From NCBI GenBank assembly GCA_027490145.1, contig JAIXYQ010000013.1:1-64000 (forward strand): a DNA stretch of 64,000 nt, given 5' to 3'. This DNA comes from Planctomycetaceae bacterium. GTDB lineage: Bacteria; Planctomycetota; Phycisphaerae; Phycisphaerales; SM1A02. A program made the translations under genes and the position numbers. The notes beneath the pieces were generated by a model. That model was given only the letters and a program-made list of their open reading frames with translations. It was not told the DNA's origin and made no database searches. Positions 45,603 to 54,005 of the stretch are shown piece after piece; within the stretch, counting starts at the first letter, position 1, and each line of letters begins with the position of its first letter.

Positions 45603-46572
45603 CGAGCGGCGGCTCCTTGACGGGTTCGAGCGGCACGTTGGCGGCACCACCGCGCAGCGAGGCCTCGACGGACACCGCTCCGCGATCGAGGCACATCGTA
45701 CCGAGCACGATCGGCAGGTACGCGAGGCTCGCCAGGAACAGCGCGCGCGCCCGTGCGTGGCTTCGCTCCTGCAGGAATCGAAGGGCCAGGAGCGAGAGTG
45801 CCGAGCCAGCGACGACGGCGACCAGCGCAAAGAGGAATCCCGCCGCCCCGACGTGCACCCCGAGCAGGGCGATCGGGACCAGCAGCAGGCTGGTGGCCAG
45901 ACTTGCGGCAGCGGTGAGTGCGCCATCGGGATCACGCGACGGGAGCATGGCGAATCCCCCGCGCTCGTAGTCATCCCGCAGCATCCAGGCCAGTGCCAGG
46001 AAGTGAGGCATTTGCCAGAGGAAGAGCACGCCCCCGAGCACCCACGCTCCTGCGGTGAGTTCGCCCGTGGCTGCCGCCCAACCGATCATCGGTGGCAGCG
46101 CGCCGGTGACGGCGCCCACGATCGTGTTGAGCGTGGTGTGGCGCTTGAGTGGCGTGTAGATCGCTGCGTACAGCACGATGTTGCCGACCGCGAGCCCAGC
46201 CGCCAGCAGGTTGACGAAGCTCGCCAGGATCGCGAAGCCCGCGTAGCCCAGCACCAGGGCCATGACCCAGGCGCTGATGCGGCGGACACGACCGGTGGGC
46301 AGTGGCCGCCCGGCGGTTCGCTGCATGCGTGCGTCGGGTCCGGTTTCGAGCACCTGGTTGAGGATGGCTGCGCTGGCGGCCGCACAGGACGTTCCCAGGA
46401 CGCACCAACCGAGCACGGCCCACGATGCCGTGGCGCCCGGCATGGCCCCGGCCACCACGAAGCCCGCCACGGTCGTGAGGACGACCAGGGCGTTGAGCCG
46501 GAACTTCGTGAGGTCGGCAATCGTGCGCAGCGTGCTGCGTCGTGCGGGGGTCTCGGAGCGGCCGTCATCCAT
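45595..46572 (-). CDS. ctaB: Protoheme IX farnesyltransferase (heme O synthase)
   Basis: A 325-residue UbiA-family prenyltransferase with about nine membrane helices. It adds a farnesyl group to heme B, giving heme O for the aa3/caa3 oxidases. The substrate motif is N-x-x-x-D-like in ILNQVLETGPDARMQRTAGRPLPTG, and the second acidic block is MLRDDYERGGFAMLP. The ATG at 46572 has AGGAG 5 nt upstream; ATG 46587 is also in frame. It diverges from ctaA, 23 bp away. Confidence 0.93.
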   Translation of the reverse strand: MDDGRSETPARRSTLRTIADLTKFRLNALVVLTTVAGFVVAGAMPGATASWAVLGWCVLGTSCAAASAAILNQVLETGPDARMQRTAGRPLPTGRVRRISAWVMALVLGYAGFAILASFVNLLAAGLAVGNIVLYAAIYTPLKRHTTLNTIVGAVTGALPPMIGWAAATGELTAGAWVLGGVLFLWQMPHFLALAWMLRDDYERGGFAMLPSRDPDGALTAAASLATSLLLVPIALLGVHVGAAGFLFALVAVVAGSALSLLALRFLQERSHARARALFLASLAYLPIVLGTMCLDRGAVSVEASLRGGAANVPLEPVKEPPLDA

Positions 46573-46581
46573 GAGCGCTCC

Positions 46582-46588
46582 TAGCATA
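46582..46588. promoter_or_regulatory. Overlapping divergent -10 hexamers between ctaB and ctaA
   Basis: The heptamer TAGCATA gives TAGCAT on the plus strand, 8 nt before the ctaA ATG, and TATGCT on the minus strand, 10 nt before the ctaB ATG at 46572. The two hexamers overlap by 5 bp, so the two polymerases cannot bind at once. Confidence 0.45.
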
Positions 46589-46595
46589 TGCCTCC

Positions 46596-48071
46596 ATGCT
46601 CCCTTCACTTGTTGCCCAAGCCACTCCGTCGGTCTCGCTCCCCGGATTCCTGGCGATGTATGCCGGTGCGCTGGCTGCGCTGGCCGTCCTCCTGGCCATC
46701 ATGGTGCCGGTGATGCGCGCGCTCGGCTCGAGCGCGCTGCGGGGCGGCGATCTTGCGCTCGGGTTCGCGGCCACCGTCGGGATGTGGACGCTCGGCTACA
46801 TCGCCATGATGCGTCCGGGCCTGCTCGCCGGCGAGGCGCTCTTCGCGCTGACCCTCTCCGCTCCGGCGTTCATGGGCTGGCTTGCGGCACGCCGCGGTGC
46901 CGCGACCCCATGGAAGGTCGGTGCGGTCTCGGCCACGGTGAACCTGCTCGTCGTCGGCAGCCTCTTCTCGCGCGATGCCGGTGACGTCTGGAAGGAAGGC
47001 CTGCTGTGGATCGGCGGCCTCTATGGTGCTTCGATCGCGCTGAGCGTCTTCGGCGGTTGGGTCGCCGCGCGCATGGGCGGCATGCTGCGTGCACCGCAGG
47101 GCGGTGACCCGGTCAACCTGTTCGCGACGGTCGCGGCCATCACGGTGTTCCTGCTCCTGATCACGGGCGGGCTCGTGACGGGGCTCGAGGAAGGCCTTGC
47201 GGTTCCGGACTGGCCCAACACGTTCGGACACAACATGCTGCTCTATCCCATCAGCGAGATGAAGGGCGGCGTGTACTACGAGCACGTCCATCGGCTCTTC
47301 GGCACCCTGGTGGGCCTGACCACGCTGGTCCTGGCTGCGCTGGCCTGGGCCAACCGGGCGCCCTCGTCGATCCGCTGGGGCGCCACGGCGCTCCTGGCTG
47401 CGGTCACGCTCCAGGGGCTGATGGGCGGCATGCGCGTGACCGGAGCCATCACGCTCTCGCAGGCGAGCGAGGACCTTGCGCCGAGCATCACCTTCGCGGT
47501 CATGCATGGCGTGTTCGGGCAGGCGGTCTTCGCTGGGCTGTGCGTGCTGGCCGTGGCATCGTGCCCCGCCTGGCGTGATGCGCGTGCAGCGGTGGCGCGC
47601 GCCGCATCCAATCCCGGCGTGGCGCTCATCGTGATCCTGTTGGTGCAGCTGGTGCTCGGTGCGCTCTACCGGCACCTGCAGATTCCGAGCCCGGACGGCG
47701 GCGCCCCCGCGCAGCCCAAGTGGGCCATGCACGCGCACCTGAGCTGGTCGGTGGTGGCGTTGGCAGCCTGCATCTGGGCGGGCATCAGGGCCATGCGCGC
47801 CGGAGCAGCGCCGGAGGGAGTGGTGGCCGACGCCCCGTGCGCAGGATCCAAGGGTCTGCGCCGCACGGGTGCAGCACTTCACGGACTCGTCACGCTGCAG
47901 GTCGTGCTGGGATTCCTCGCGCTGATCTGGGTGCTCAAGCGGGACAGCGCGGCAATCCCCACGCTCGAAGTGGTCTTCACGACGGCTCACCAAGCCACGG
48001 GAGCGTTGCTCCTGGCGAGTGCAGCCATGGCTTGGGCGTGGTTCCTCACCGTGCCGGCGCAGCGGGCGTGA
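46596..48071 (+). CDS. ctaA: Heme A synthase (CtaA/COX15) with extra N-terminal membrane domain
   Basis: A 491-residue protein. The COX15 domain occupies about 175-490: GGLVTGLEEGLAVPDWPNTFG, then EHVHRLFGTLVG, a His in MHGVFGQAVF, a His in HAHLSWSVVA and AHQATGALLL. These paired His sites bind the heme groups. The enzyme oxidises heme O to heme A. The first about 170 residues add about five membrane helices not found in standard COX15. It diverges from ctaB; its last 26 bp overlap the convergent gene. Confidence 0.92.
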   Translation: MLPSLVAQATPSVSLPGFLAMYAGALAALAVLLAIMVPVMRALGSSALRGGDLALGFAATVGMWTLGYIAMMRPGLLAGEALFALTLSAPAFMGWLAARRGAATPWKVGAVSATVNLLVVGSLFSRDAGDVWKEGLLWIGGLYGASIALSVFGGWVAARMGGMLRAPQGGDPVNLFATVAAITVFLLLITGGLVTGLEEGLAVPDWPNTFGHNMLLYPISEMKGGVYYEHVHRLFGTLVGLTTLVLAALAWANRAPSSIRWGATALLAAVTLQGLMGGMRVTGAITLSQASEDLAPSITFAVMHGVFGQAVFAGLCVLAVASCPAWRDARAAVARAASNPGVALIVILLVQLVLGALYRHLQIPSPDGGAPAQPKWAMHAHLSWSVVALAACIWAGIRAMRAGAAPEGVVADAPCAGSKGLRRTGAALHGLVTLQVVLGFLALIWVLKRDSAAIPTLEVVFTTAHQATGALLLASAAMAWAWFLTVPAQRA

Positions 48072-49386
48072 TCGTGGATGCCGTCGTGGGCTTGAGGGCT
48101 TCTTCCAGGGCGAGCAACGCGTAGCAGGTCACGAGTTCGGGCTTGTCTTCCTGCCAGCGCGCGGTGGCGTTGACCCACGCTCCATCGGGGCGCTGGGCGG
48201 CGAGCAGGCTCTCGATCAACTCGACGCGCCAGTCGTGGGATGTGCCCTGCCCATCGGTGATGGTGCGCTCGCCGTTCACCGCCAAGGCGCGGGCCATGGC
48301 GTGCCGGTAGTAGAAGAGGCCTTGCGTGCCGAGCCCCGGGTTCCGGTCGAAGCCCCAGTGGAGCGTGATCCAGCCGCGTGCGGCCTTGACGCGCGGATCG
48401 TCCGGTGCGAGGCCTGCGTAGAGCAGGCTCTTCAGGCCGGCATAGGTCATGCTGCCGTAGCTGCGCAGCGTCCGCGGCGTGCCGGCGGGGAGTTTCTCGC
48501 CGTACCGGCCTTCACCGGCATCCTCGCTCGCGAAGCTCTCGCCTCCGTTGGCGGGCGTGTAGACGAAGCCGCCGTCATCGCTGCCGGACTGGGCCCACGG
48601 CGACGGGTTGGTCGCCTTGAGGTTCTGCGTGCGGGTGACGAAGGCGAGGGCACGCTGCACGGCGGGATCGTCCTGGCTCACGCCTGCATCATGCAAGGCA
48701 TCAAGAAACAGTTGCGTATTGGAAAGATCGGGGCGCCCCCAGTTGCCGTAGCCCGCACCGCCGTACCAGTCCTTGGTCGCGGCCAGGCCTTCGGTGTGGT
48801 CCCACTGGTTCTGGCGCAGCCAGGCCACGCTCTGCTCGAGCATCGGGAGTTCATCAGGGCGGTCGAGTGCGGCCAGGCCCATGGCCACTGAGGCGGCGAC
48901 GTAGTTCCCAAGGCTCCCGGCGGGGTCCGGGACGAACGAACCCGCGGGGAAGGTCTCGGCCTTGATGAACCCGAGCGCGCGCGTGACGGTGGCATCGTGG
49001 GTGGCATCGCCTGACTGGGCGAAGGCCTTGACTGCCAGGCCGGTCACCGCCGTGGCGGCCGCTTGGCTCGGCTTTGGCTGATCGGTCCCCGCTGCGGCCT
49101 TGGCCACCATCCATCCGCCGGTCGGATCCTGCGATGCACCGAGCCACACGAGGCCACGCTGCAACGCCGCACGGGCGCGAGCGTCGAGCTCCGGGGGCAG
49201 TCCACTGTCCGTTGCCGACGCGGCGATCCTGTGGATCGGCGCCACCACGGGGCGGGTGGCTGCGGCCGCGGGTGGCGCAAGGCTCGTGATGCGGTCGCCC
49301 TTGATGCGAGGGTCGAGCGGCACGCTGGGCTCGAGGTAGGGCGGTTCGGCCAGGAGCGCGTGGGCGAGCAGGGCAACGGTGATCAT
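48046..49386 (-). CDS. Exported prenyltransferase/squalene-oxidase-repeat (alpha-toroid) protein
   Basis: A 446-residue protein with a short N-terminal hydrophobic signal (ITVALLAHALLAEPP). The rest is an alpha/alpha toroid of the type called squalene oxidase or prenyltransferase repeat: WLGASQDPTGGWMVA, WLRQNQWDHTEG, SDDGGFVYTPANGG, GSMTYAGLKSLLYAGL and LLAAQRPDGAWVNATARW. These QxPDGxW blocks match planctomycete proteins of unknown function; no DxDD cyclase motif is seen, so catalysis on squalene is unlikely. TACTGT lies 10 nt before the ATG. Confidence 0.85.
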   Translation of the reverse strand: MITVALLAHALLAEPPYLEPSVPLDPRIKGDRITSLAPPAAAATRPVVAPIHRIAASATDSGLPPELDARARAALQRGLVWLGASQDPTGGWMVAKAAAGTDQPKPSQAAATAVTGLAVKAFAQSGDATHDATVTRALGFIKAETFPAGSFVPDPAGSLGNYVAASVAMGLAALDRPDELPMLEQSVAWLRQNQWDHTEGLAATKDWYGGAGYGNWGRPDLSNTQLFLDALHDAGVSQDDPAVQRALAFVTRTQNLKATNPSPWAQSGSDDGGFVYTPANGGESFASEDAGEGRYGEKLPAGTPRTLRSYGSMTYAGLKSLLYAGLAPDDPRVKAARGWITLHWGFDRNPGLGTQGLFYYRHAMARALAVNGERTITDGQGTSHDWRVELIESLLAAQRPDGAWVNATARWQEDKPELVTCYALLALEEALKPTTASTITPAAPAR

Positions 49387-49395
49387 GGCGTGACG

Positions 49396-49402
49396 TACAG
49401 TA
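49396..49402. promoter_or_regulatory. Overlapping divergent -10 hexamers in a perfect palindrome
   Basis: TACAGTA gives TACAGT on the plus strand, 6 nt before the ATG at 49408, and TACTGT on the minus strand, 10 nt before the ATG at 49386. It lies inside the perfect dyad CGTAC-A-GTACG (49394-49404). The whole intergenic space is 21 bp. Confidence 0.5.
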
Positions 49403-49407
49403 CGGCC

Positions 49408-50784
49408 ATGCCCCACGATTCGCTGCGTTCGTCTGCGTTCCCGCTCAGTGCGGCCTTGAGCCTGACTTGCTTGGCCACGGCGTGCCAGCCGAAGGTGTCG
49501 CCTGGTCCCGCGCAGGCTCCCGCGACGGTCGCACCCGCTGCCCAGCAGGCCGTCGATCGTCCGGCGACCGAAGTGGCCGCGGAGCCCGCTGCCGCCGCGC
49601 CGCTCATCGAGCTCGGCGAGACCGCCGTTCTGGACGCATCGCAGCCCACCGTCTCGCCGACCTTTGGTTCGGTCACGGGCTGGGCAGGGAGCCGTCTCAT
49701 CGTGACCGGTCCTGAGCGAGTTCGTACCGGCGGATTCAACGGCCAGATCGCCACCTTCACCGAAGCCGATGGAACCTGGGTCGGCACGCGTGAACTGGCC
49801 GGGATCAGTGACACGTCGGTGTCCGAGACGGTGCTGCAATCGGTCGTCGGCAACGACGAATGGCTCTTCACGAGCGCCGAGGTGCAGGGGCGGGCAGGCC
49901 AGGTCGTCGTGTGGAAGCGTGACCAGGCCGCGTCAGGCTGGAAGCAGGTCCAGCGGCTGATGCCGCCGGCGACGCGCGCTGAGCCGGCGTTCGGCAGCGC
50001 CATGGCCATGGGCGATGGGTTCCTGGCGGTGAGCGCCGTCGATACGCGGTTCCGGGGTGAGCAGGGGCGATCGATCGTCGATGCGCCGCGCGTCTACCTC
50101 TTCACCCTCAAGGACGGGTCCTGGACCGGCGCGGGTTCGCTGTCGCCCGATCCAGCGTTGAAGGCAATCTGGTTCGGTGGAGCCATTGCGGCTTCGGGCG
50201 ATCAGTTGGCGATCGCCAGCCCGCGGGCCTGGCAACCGAGCCCCAAGCAGCCCGTGCAGGAGTCAGGCGAGTGCGCCGTGCACGTCTATCGGCGTGGCGC
50301 CAACGGCGTGTGGGCGCTGCGGCAGTCGATCGTGCCGCCGGCTGATTGCGCCTGGGGTGGGTTCGGCAACCGGCTCGCCATGCGCGGCAGCGTGCTCGTC
50401 GTTCGGGCGACGGACATCCCGACCACGGCCGCACGCATCTTCACCTACGAGGATGGTGCCCAGTGGGCTCCATCGGGTGAACTCAAGGCGAGCGCCTCGA
50501 GCGGCAGTGGATTCGGAACATCGTTCGACATCGGCGATGGTTTCATCGCGGTTGGCGATACCACGGCCAAGTCGCCCGGCGACCGTCTCGGTGCGGTCAC
50601 GGTCTTCGTGCCTGCTGCCGGCGGCTGGACCGAGCGATACGCGCTGCGTCCGACCGTCGCCATTCCCAACCGACGCTTCGGTGTCGGCGTGGCGGTGCGC
50701 GAGCGTCAGGTCGTCGTCGGACGCATGAAGAGCGAAACCGAGGGCATCGAGCCCGGTGGAGCCCTCGTCTTCACGATTCCCTGA
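49408..50784 (+). CDS. Predicted lipoprotein with FG-GAP/beta-propeller-like repeats
   Basis: A 458-residue protein. The signal peptide ends in a lipobox (C-L-A-T-A-C, Cys at about 26), followed by a Pro/Ala linker to about residue 70. The rest has repeated units of the pattern FGxxxAMGDGFLAVSAxD, FGGAIAASGDQLAIASP, FGNRLAMRGSVLVV and FGTSFDIGDGFIAVGD. This is the FG-GAP-like arrangement of a beta-propeller. It is probably exposed at the outer membrane. Function is unknown. It shares its promoter region with the divergent alpha-toroid gene. Confidence 0.83.
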   Translation: MPHDSLRSSAFPLSAALSLTCLATACQPKVSPGPAQAPATVAPAAQQAVDRPATEVAAEPAAAAPLIELGETAVLDASQPTVSPTFGSVTGWAGSRLIVTGPERVRTGGFNGQIATFTEADGTWVGTRELAGISDTSVSETVLQSVVGNDEWLFTSAEVQGRAGQVVVWKRDQAASGWKQVQRLMPPATRAEPAFGSAMAMGDGFLAVSAVDTRFRGEQGRSIVDAPRVYLFTLKDGSWTGAGSLSPDPALKAIWFGGAIAASGDQLAIASPRAWQPSPKQPVQESGECAVHVYRRGANGVWALRQSIVPPADCAWGGFGNRLAMRGSVLVVRATDIPTTAARIFTYEDGAQWAPSGELKASASSGSGFGTSFDIGDGFIAVGDTTAKSPGDRLGAVTVFVPAAGGWTERYALRPTVAIPNRRFGVGVAVRERQVVVGRMKSETEGIEPGGALVFTIP

Positions 50785-50857
50785 AGCAGGCCTTGGCGGA
50801 CCCCGGGTCAGGTGCGTCCGGAGCGAGGCAGCGATGCCGCCCAGCGAAGCCGTGGGT

Positions 50858-51163
50858 TCACTGCCACTTGCGGATGACGGTCGCTCCGGTGATGGCGGCT
50901 GAGGCCGCGAGGACGTGATTGGCGTACTCGGAGGGGATCGCCATGGGCCAAAGCGGGTTGATCGTGACGGCGACGGCGGCGAGGAGTCCGCACCAGACCG
51001 CGGCGCCGTCCCGGGCCATGGCCACCGCGCCGATGGTCAGGAGCCCGAACGCCGACCACTTCACCGAGGCCAGCACGGTGGGATCCGAAAGCCGCTCGGC
51101 CATGACGATCTGGCCGGCGAGCAGCGCGGTGGCGAGCGTAAGCAGCACGAGGACGATCTTCAT
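50858..51163 (-). CDS. Small membrane protein of unknown function
   Basis: A 101-residue protein with three or four hydrophobic segments (KIVLVLLTLATALLAGQIV; VKWSAFGLLTIGAVAM; VWCGLLAAVAVTINPLWP; VLAASAAITGATVI). No motif indicates a function. Start ATG at 51163, with GGGA about 8 nt upstream. It diverges from the H-NOX gene with 51 bp between. The pattern is like small DUF-type membrane proteins; I make no closer assignment. Confidence 0.7.
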   Translation of the reverse strand: MKIVLVLLTLATALLAGQIVMAERLSDPTVLASVKWSAFGLLTIGAVAMARDGAAVWCGLLAAVAVTINPLWPMAIPSEYANHVLAASAAITGATVIRKWQ

Positions 51164-51198
51164 GGTGGTTCCCTCGGGCACACCCTTCAGGCAGCCCG

Positions 51199-51204
51199 TA
51201 TCGT
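51199..51204 (+). promoter_or_regulatory. Putative -10 of the H-NOX signalling operon
   Basis: TATCGT with 10 nt to the ATG at 51215 and no Shine-Dalgarno site between them. It is the only promoter candidate found for the three-gene module. Confidence 0.35.
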
Positions 51205-51214
51205 GTATCGCACC

Positions 51215-51754
51215 ATGAAGGGCATTGTCTTTCGCGAATTCGGCGAACTGGTGACTGCGCGCTTCGGCGACGCCATGTGGGATGCCCTGATCTCCGAGAG
51301 CAAGGTGCCATCGGGGGGTGTCTACACCGCGGTCGGGACGTACCCCCACGAAGAGGCCGTGGCCCTGTTGATGACGCTCTCCCGAAAGACCGGAGCGTCG
51401 CCGGATGACCTGCTGAAGGTGTTCGGCGAGCATCTGTTCGGCGTGTTGGCGCATCGCTATCCGTTCGCCGTGGCGGCCCACGCCGACCTTGTTCCGTTTC
51501 TCGAGAGCCTTGAGGGTGTGGTGCACGTCGAGGTGCGCAAGCTGTATCCCGATGCGGAACTGCCATCGTTCGTGACCCATTGGGAGGGCGAGACCTTCAT
51601 CCTGGAGTACCGATCCGCGCGTCCGTTCGCCTCACTGGCGGAGGGCTTGCTGCTGGGAGCGATCGCGCATTGGGGGGGGCGATACGCGCTGACCCGCCGT
51701 TCGATGGGCGTTCCCGGGGCGCACGAGGCGATCTTCGAACTGAGGCGCACGTGA
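51215..51754 (+). CDS. H-NOX (heme nitric oxide/oxygen-binding) sensor protein
   Basis: A 179-residue stand-alone H-NOX domain. The start MKGIVFREFGELV is typical. The proximal heme ligand His is at residue 104 in VHVEVRKLYPDAELP, and the propionate-binding Y-x-S-x-R motif is at 132-136 (YRSAR). It should bind heme b and sense NO or O2; which gas depends on the distal pocket, which I cannot settle by eye. Its stop overlaps the GTG start of a histidine kinase, the classic partner of bacterial H-NOX proteins. Confidence 0.92.
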   Translation: MKGIVFREFGELVTARFGDAMWDALISESKVPSGGVYTAVGTYPHEEAVALLMTLSRKTGASPDDLLKVFGEHLFGVLAHRYPFAVAAHADLVPFLESLEGVVHVEVRKLYPDAELPSFVTHWEGETFILEYRSARPFASLAEGLLLGAIAHWGGRYALTRRSMGVPGAHEAIFELRRT

Positions 51755-52638
51755 CCCACGATGGGGGTGATCAGGACCTTGGACTGCTGCGCCGCATGCT
51801 GGCGCGCGAGCGCGCGGCCCGCGAGCAGGCCGAGATGCTGTTGGAGAACAAGTCGCGGGACCTGTACGCGACCCTGAGTCGGCTGCAGCGCGTGGTGGGT
51901 GAACTGGATGCCGCGCGCCGCCAGGCGGAGCATCACAGTGCTGCGAAGGGGCTGTTCCTGGCCGACCTCAGCCACGAACTGCGCACGCCCTTGAATGCCG
52001 TCATCGGCTACGCCGAGATGATCGCCGAGGATCCGGGTGGGGACCAGGTGGTGCCCGATGCCCGGCGCATCGTGGTGGCGGGGCGAGGTCTGCTCGCCCT
52101 GATCAACAACGTGCTCGACTACAGCAAGGCTGAGTCGGGCAGGCTCGAACTCTCGCTGCAGCCGGTCGAGGTGCCGACCGTGATCGAGGAGTCGATCTCG
52201 ATCGCCCTGCCCATGGTCTTGGAGCATCGCTCCTCCGTGCATGCCGAGGTCGAACCCGGATTCGCCACCGTCATGTCCGACCCGGTCCGGCTGCGCCAGG
52301 TCCTGCTCAACCTGCTGTCGAACTCCGCCAAGCACACGGTCGAAGGCATGATCACCGTCAAGGCCTCGCCGCTGGGGGTGGATCACTATCGCATCCAGGT
52401 CGTCGACACGGGGCGTGGCATGGACCGGAGCCAGCTCGACAGGCTGTTCGAACCGTTCCAGCCCGTCCAGCGCGAGGAAGGCATGCGATTCGCCAGCACC
52501 GGCCTGGGGATGAGCATCACGCGCCGGATCGTGCTCATGCTCGGTGGTGGGATCGACGTGCAGAGCAGCGTGGGCCACGGCACCACGGTCACGGTTGACC
52601 TGCCGGTGTCGGGTCCGGCGACCCAGGAGGCCGCATGA
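51751..52638 (+). CDS. Soluble sensor histidine kinase, H-NOX partner
   Basis: A 295-residue kinase without membrane segments. Residues about 10-60 are a coiled coil (RERAAREQAEMLLENKSRDLYATL). The HisKA domain follows, with phospho-acceptor His75 in FLADLSHELRTPLNAVIGY. The ATPase domain has N box LLNLLSNSAKHT, G1 VVDTGRGM, F box FEPFQP and G2 STGLGMSI. It starts with GTG within the H-NOX stop (GTGA). No response regulator is in the window; the next gene is a Ser/Thr kinase. H-NOX probably controls its autophosphorylation. Confidence 0.92.
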   Translation: MTHDGGDQDLGLLRRMLARERAAREQAEMLLENKSRDLYATLSRLQRVVGELDAARRQAEHHSAAKGLFLADLSHELRTPLNAVIGYAEMIAEDPGGDQVVPDARRIVVAGRGLLALINNVLDYSKAESGRLELSLQPVEVPTVIEESISIALPMVLEHRSSVHAEVEPGFATVMSDPVRLRQVLLNLLSNSAKHTVEGMITVKASPLGVDHYRIQVVDTGRGMDRSQLDRLFEPFQPVQREEGMRFASTGLGMSITRRIVLMLGGGIDVQSSVGHGTTVTVDLPVSGPATQEAA

Positions 52639-53939
52639 CGCCGGAGCAGCGATCACACGCGAGGGAGTTGGCCCGGCAGGCCCAGGCCGATGGTGTGCAG
52701 CATGTGCACGAGTGGCTCTGCGAGCGGACGGATGACGCGCTGGTCCGTGAGGAAGCCAAGCGGATCCTGGCCCACCAACCCACGAGCGCCGAGTCCTCGG
52801 TGGCCCCGGCGCCCAGGCGGCCCTCGGCGGTGGATCCGATGCTCGGCCTTGAGCTTGGGGGGTTCCGCATCGAGCGACTGATCGGCTCCGGCGGAATGGG
52901 ACGCGTGTACGAGGGCACCCGGGAGGGGCAGCCATCGCGCGCCGCCGTGAAGGTGCTGTCTCGGGGTGGCGTGACCGACATCGCCATGCGCAGGTTCCAG
53001 CAGGAGTCCGCGATCCTGGCCAAGCTCGACCATCCGGGGATCGCGCGCCTGCATGCCAGCGGCCTGCACGACGACGGCCAATCGACCTTCCCCTGGTTCG
53101 CGATGGAGTTCATCGACGACGGGCTCGACCTCACCGACTGGGCGGCGCGGCAGGCGTTGCCGTTGCGTGGCCGTCTTGAGCTCTTCGTGCGTGTGTGCGA
53201 TGCCATCGCGCATGCCCATGCGCAGGGCATCGTGCACCGTGACCTGAAGCCGGGCAACATCCTCGTCGATGCACGGGCCCAGGTGAAGGTGATCGATTTC
53301 GGCATCGCGCGCGCGGCCCAGGAGGATTCGTCCCGCTTCGGTGTGCGGACCGAGACCGGCCAACTGGTCGGCACGCTGCAGTACATGAGCCCCGAGCAGT
53401 GCCTGGGGCAGCGTGATCGGATCGATGCCCGCACCGACGTGTACGCGCTGGGCATGATCCTCTTCGAACTGCTCACCGAGACGTATCCGTACGACGTGCG
53501 GGGTGTGCCCGTGGCCGAGGCGATCCAAACGGTGTCGCATGGCAAGGTGCCCGACTTGCATGAAGCGCTGCCGGAGGCGCCCGATGCCTTGGTCGATGCC
53601 GTGGCCCGTTGCCTAGCCAAGGATCCCGGCGCCCGCCACGCCGATGCCGGTGCACTGGCGACCGCGCTGCGAGGAGTGCTCGCGCCGAAGCCGGCCACCA
53701 TGACCGCGAAGGGGGCCGATGCGGTGGGGCAACGATCGCCGGGAGGTGGATCGCGGTCACCATCCGGCGCGGGGGCGACCACCGGTGCGTCGAAGGGCGC
53801 GTCCGGCCGGGCGCCCGGATCATCGCGCGTGATGGGAGCGGTGATCGCGCTGCTGGCGGCGTCGCTCCTCCTGGCCGCGCTGGATGTGTTCGGGGTGGTC
53901 GACGTGCGCGGGTTGGCCTCGCGTCTCTTCGGTCGTTGA
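52635..53939 (+). CDS. Membrane-anchored Ser/Thr protein kinase (Hanks type)
   Basis: A 434-residue kinase. An N-terminal segment of about 70 residues precedes the kinase domain (about 74-345): P-loop GSGGMGRVYEG, Lys in AAVKVLS, catalytic HRDLKPGN, DFG in VIDFGIARA, and APE-like SPEQ. A Gly/Ser/Ala linker and one membrane helix (about 402-422) follow, with only a short tail beyond and no extracellular sensor domain. It overlaps the histidine kinase by 4 nt (ATGA). Coupling suggests that it acts downstream of the H-NOX/histidine kinase pair. Confidence 0.93.
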   Translation: MTPEQRSHARELARQAQADGVQHVHEWLCERTDDALVREEAKRILAHQPTSAESSVAPAPRRPSAVDPMLGLELGGFRIERLIGSGGMGRVYEGTREGQPSRAAVKVLSRGGVTDIAMRRFQQESAILAKLDHPGIARLHASGLHDDGQSTFPWFAMEFIDDGLDLTDWAARQALPLRGRLELFVRVCDAIAHAHAQGIVHRDLKPGNILVDARAQVKVIDFGIARAAQEDSSRFGVRTETGQLVGTLQYMSPEQCLGQRDRIDARTDVYALGMILFELLTETYPYDVRGVPVAEAIQTVSHGKVPDLHEALPEAPDALVDAVARCLAKDPGARHADAGALATALRGVLAPKPATMTAKGADAVGQRSPGGGSRSPSGAGATTGASKGASGRAPGSSRVMGAVIALLAASLLLAALDVFGVVDVRGLASRLFGR

Positions 53940-53955
53940 ACGTTCGGCCCGCATC

Positions 53956-53986
53956 CCGGGGCGCAGCGCCCGCGAAGCGGCCCCGG
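53956..53986. terminator. GC-rich hairpin between convergent operons
   Basis: CCGGGGC pairs with GCCCCGG around a 17-base loop that can itself fold. It lies between the Ser/Thr kinase stop (53939) and the minus-strand gspF end (54006). No T-tract is present. Confidence 0.5.
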
Positions 53987-54005
53987 ACGCAGGTCGGTGT
54001 CCGCC

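Noticed and set aside
48046-48071. Frameshift or misassembly where ctaA and the alpha-toroid gene overlap
   Set aside because: Both proteins end naturally and the overlap is only 26 bp between convergent genes, as at dnaJ and the PH-domain gene (15964-15976).
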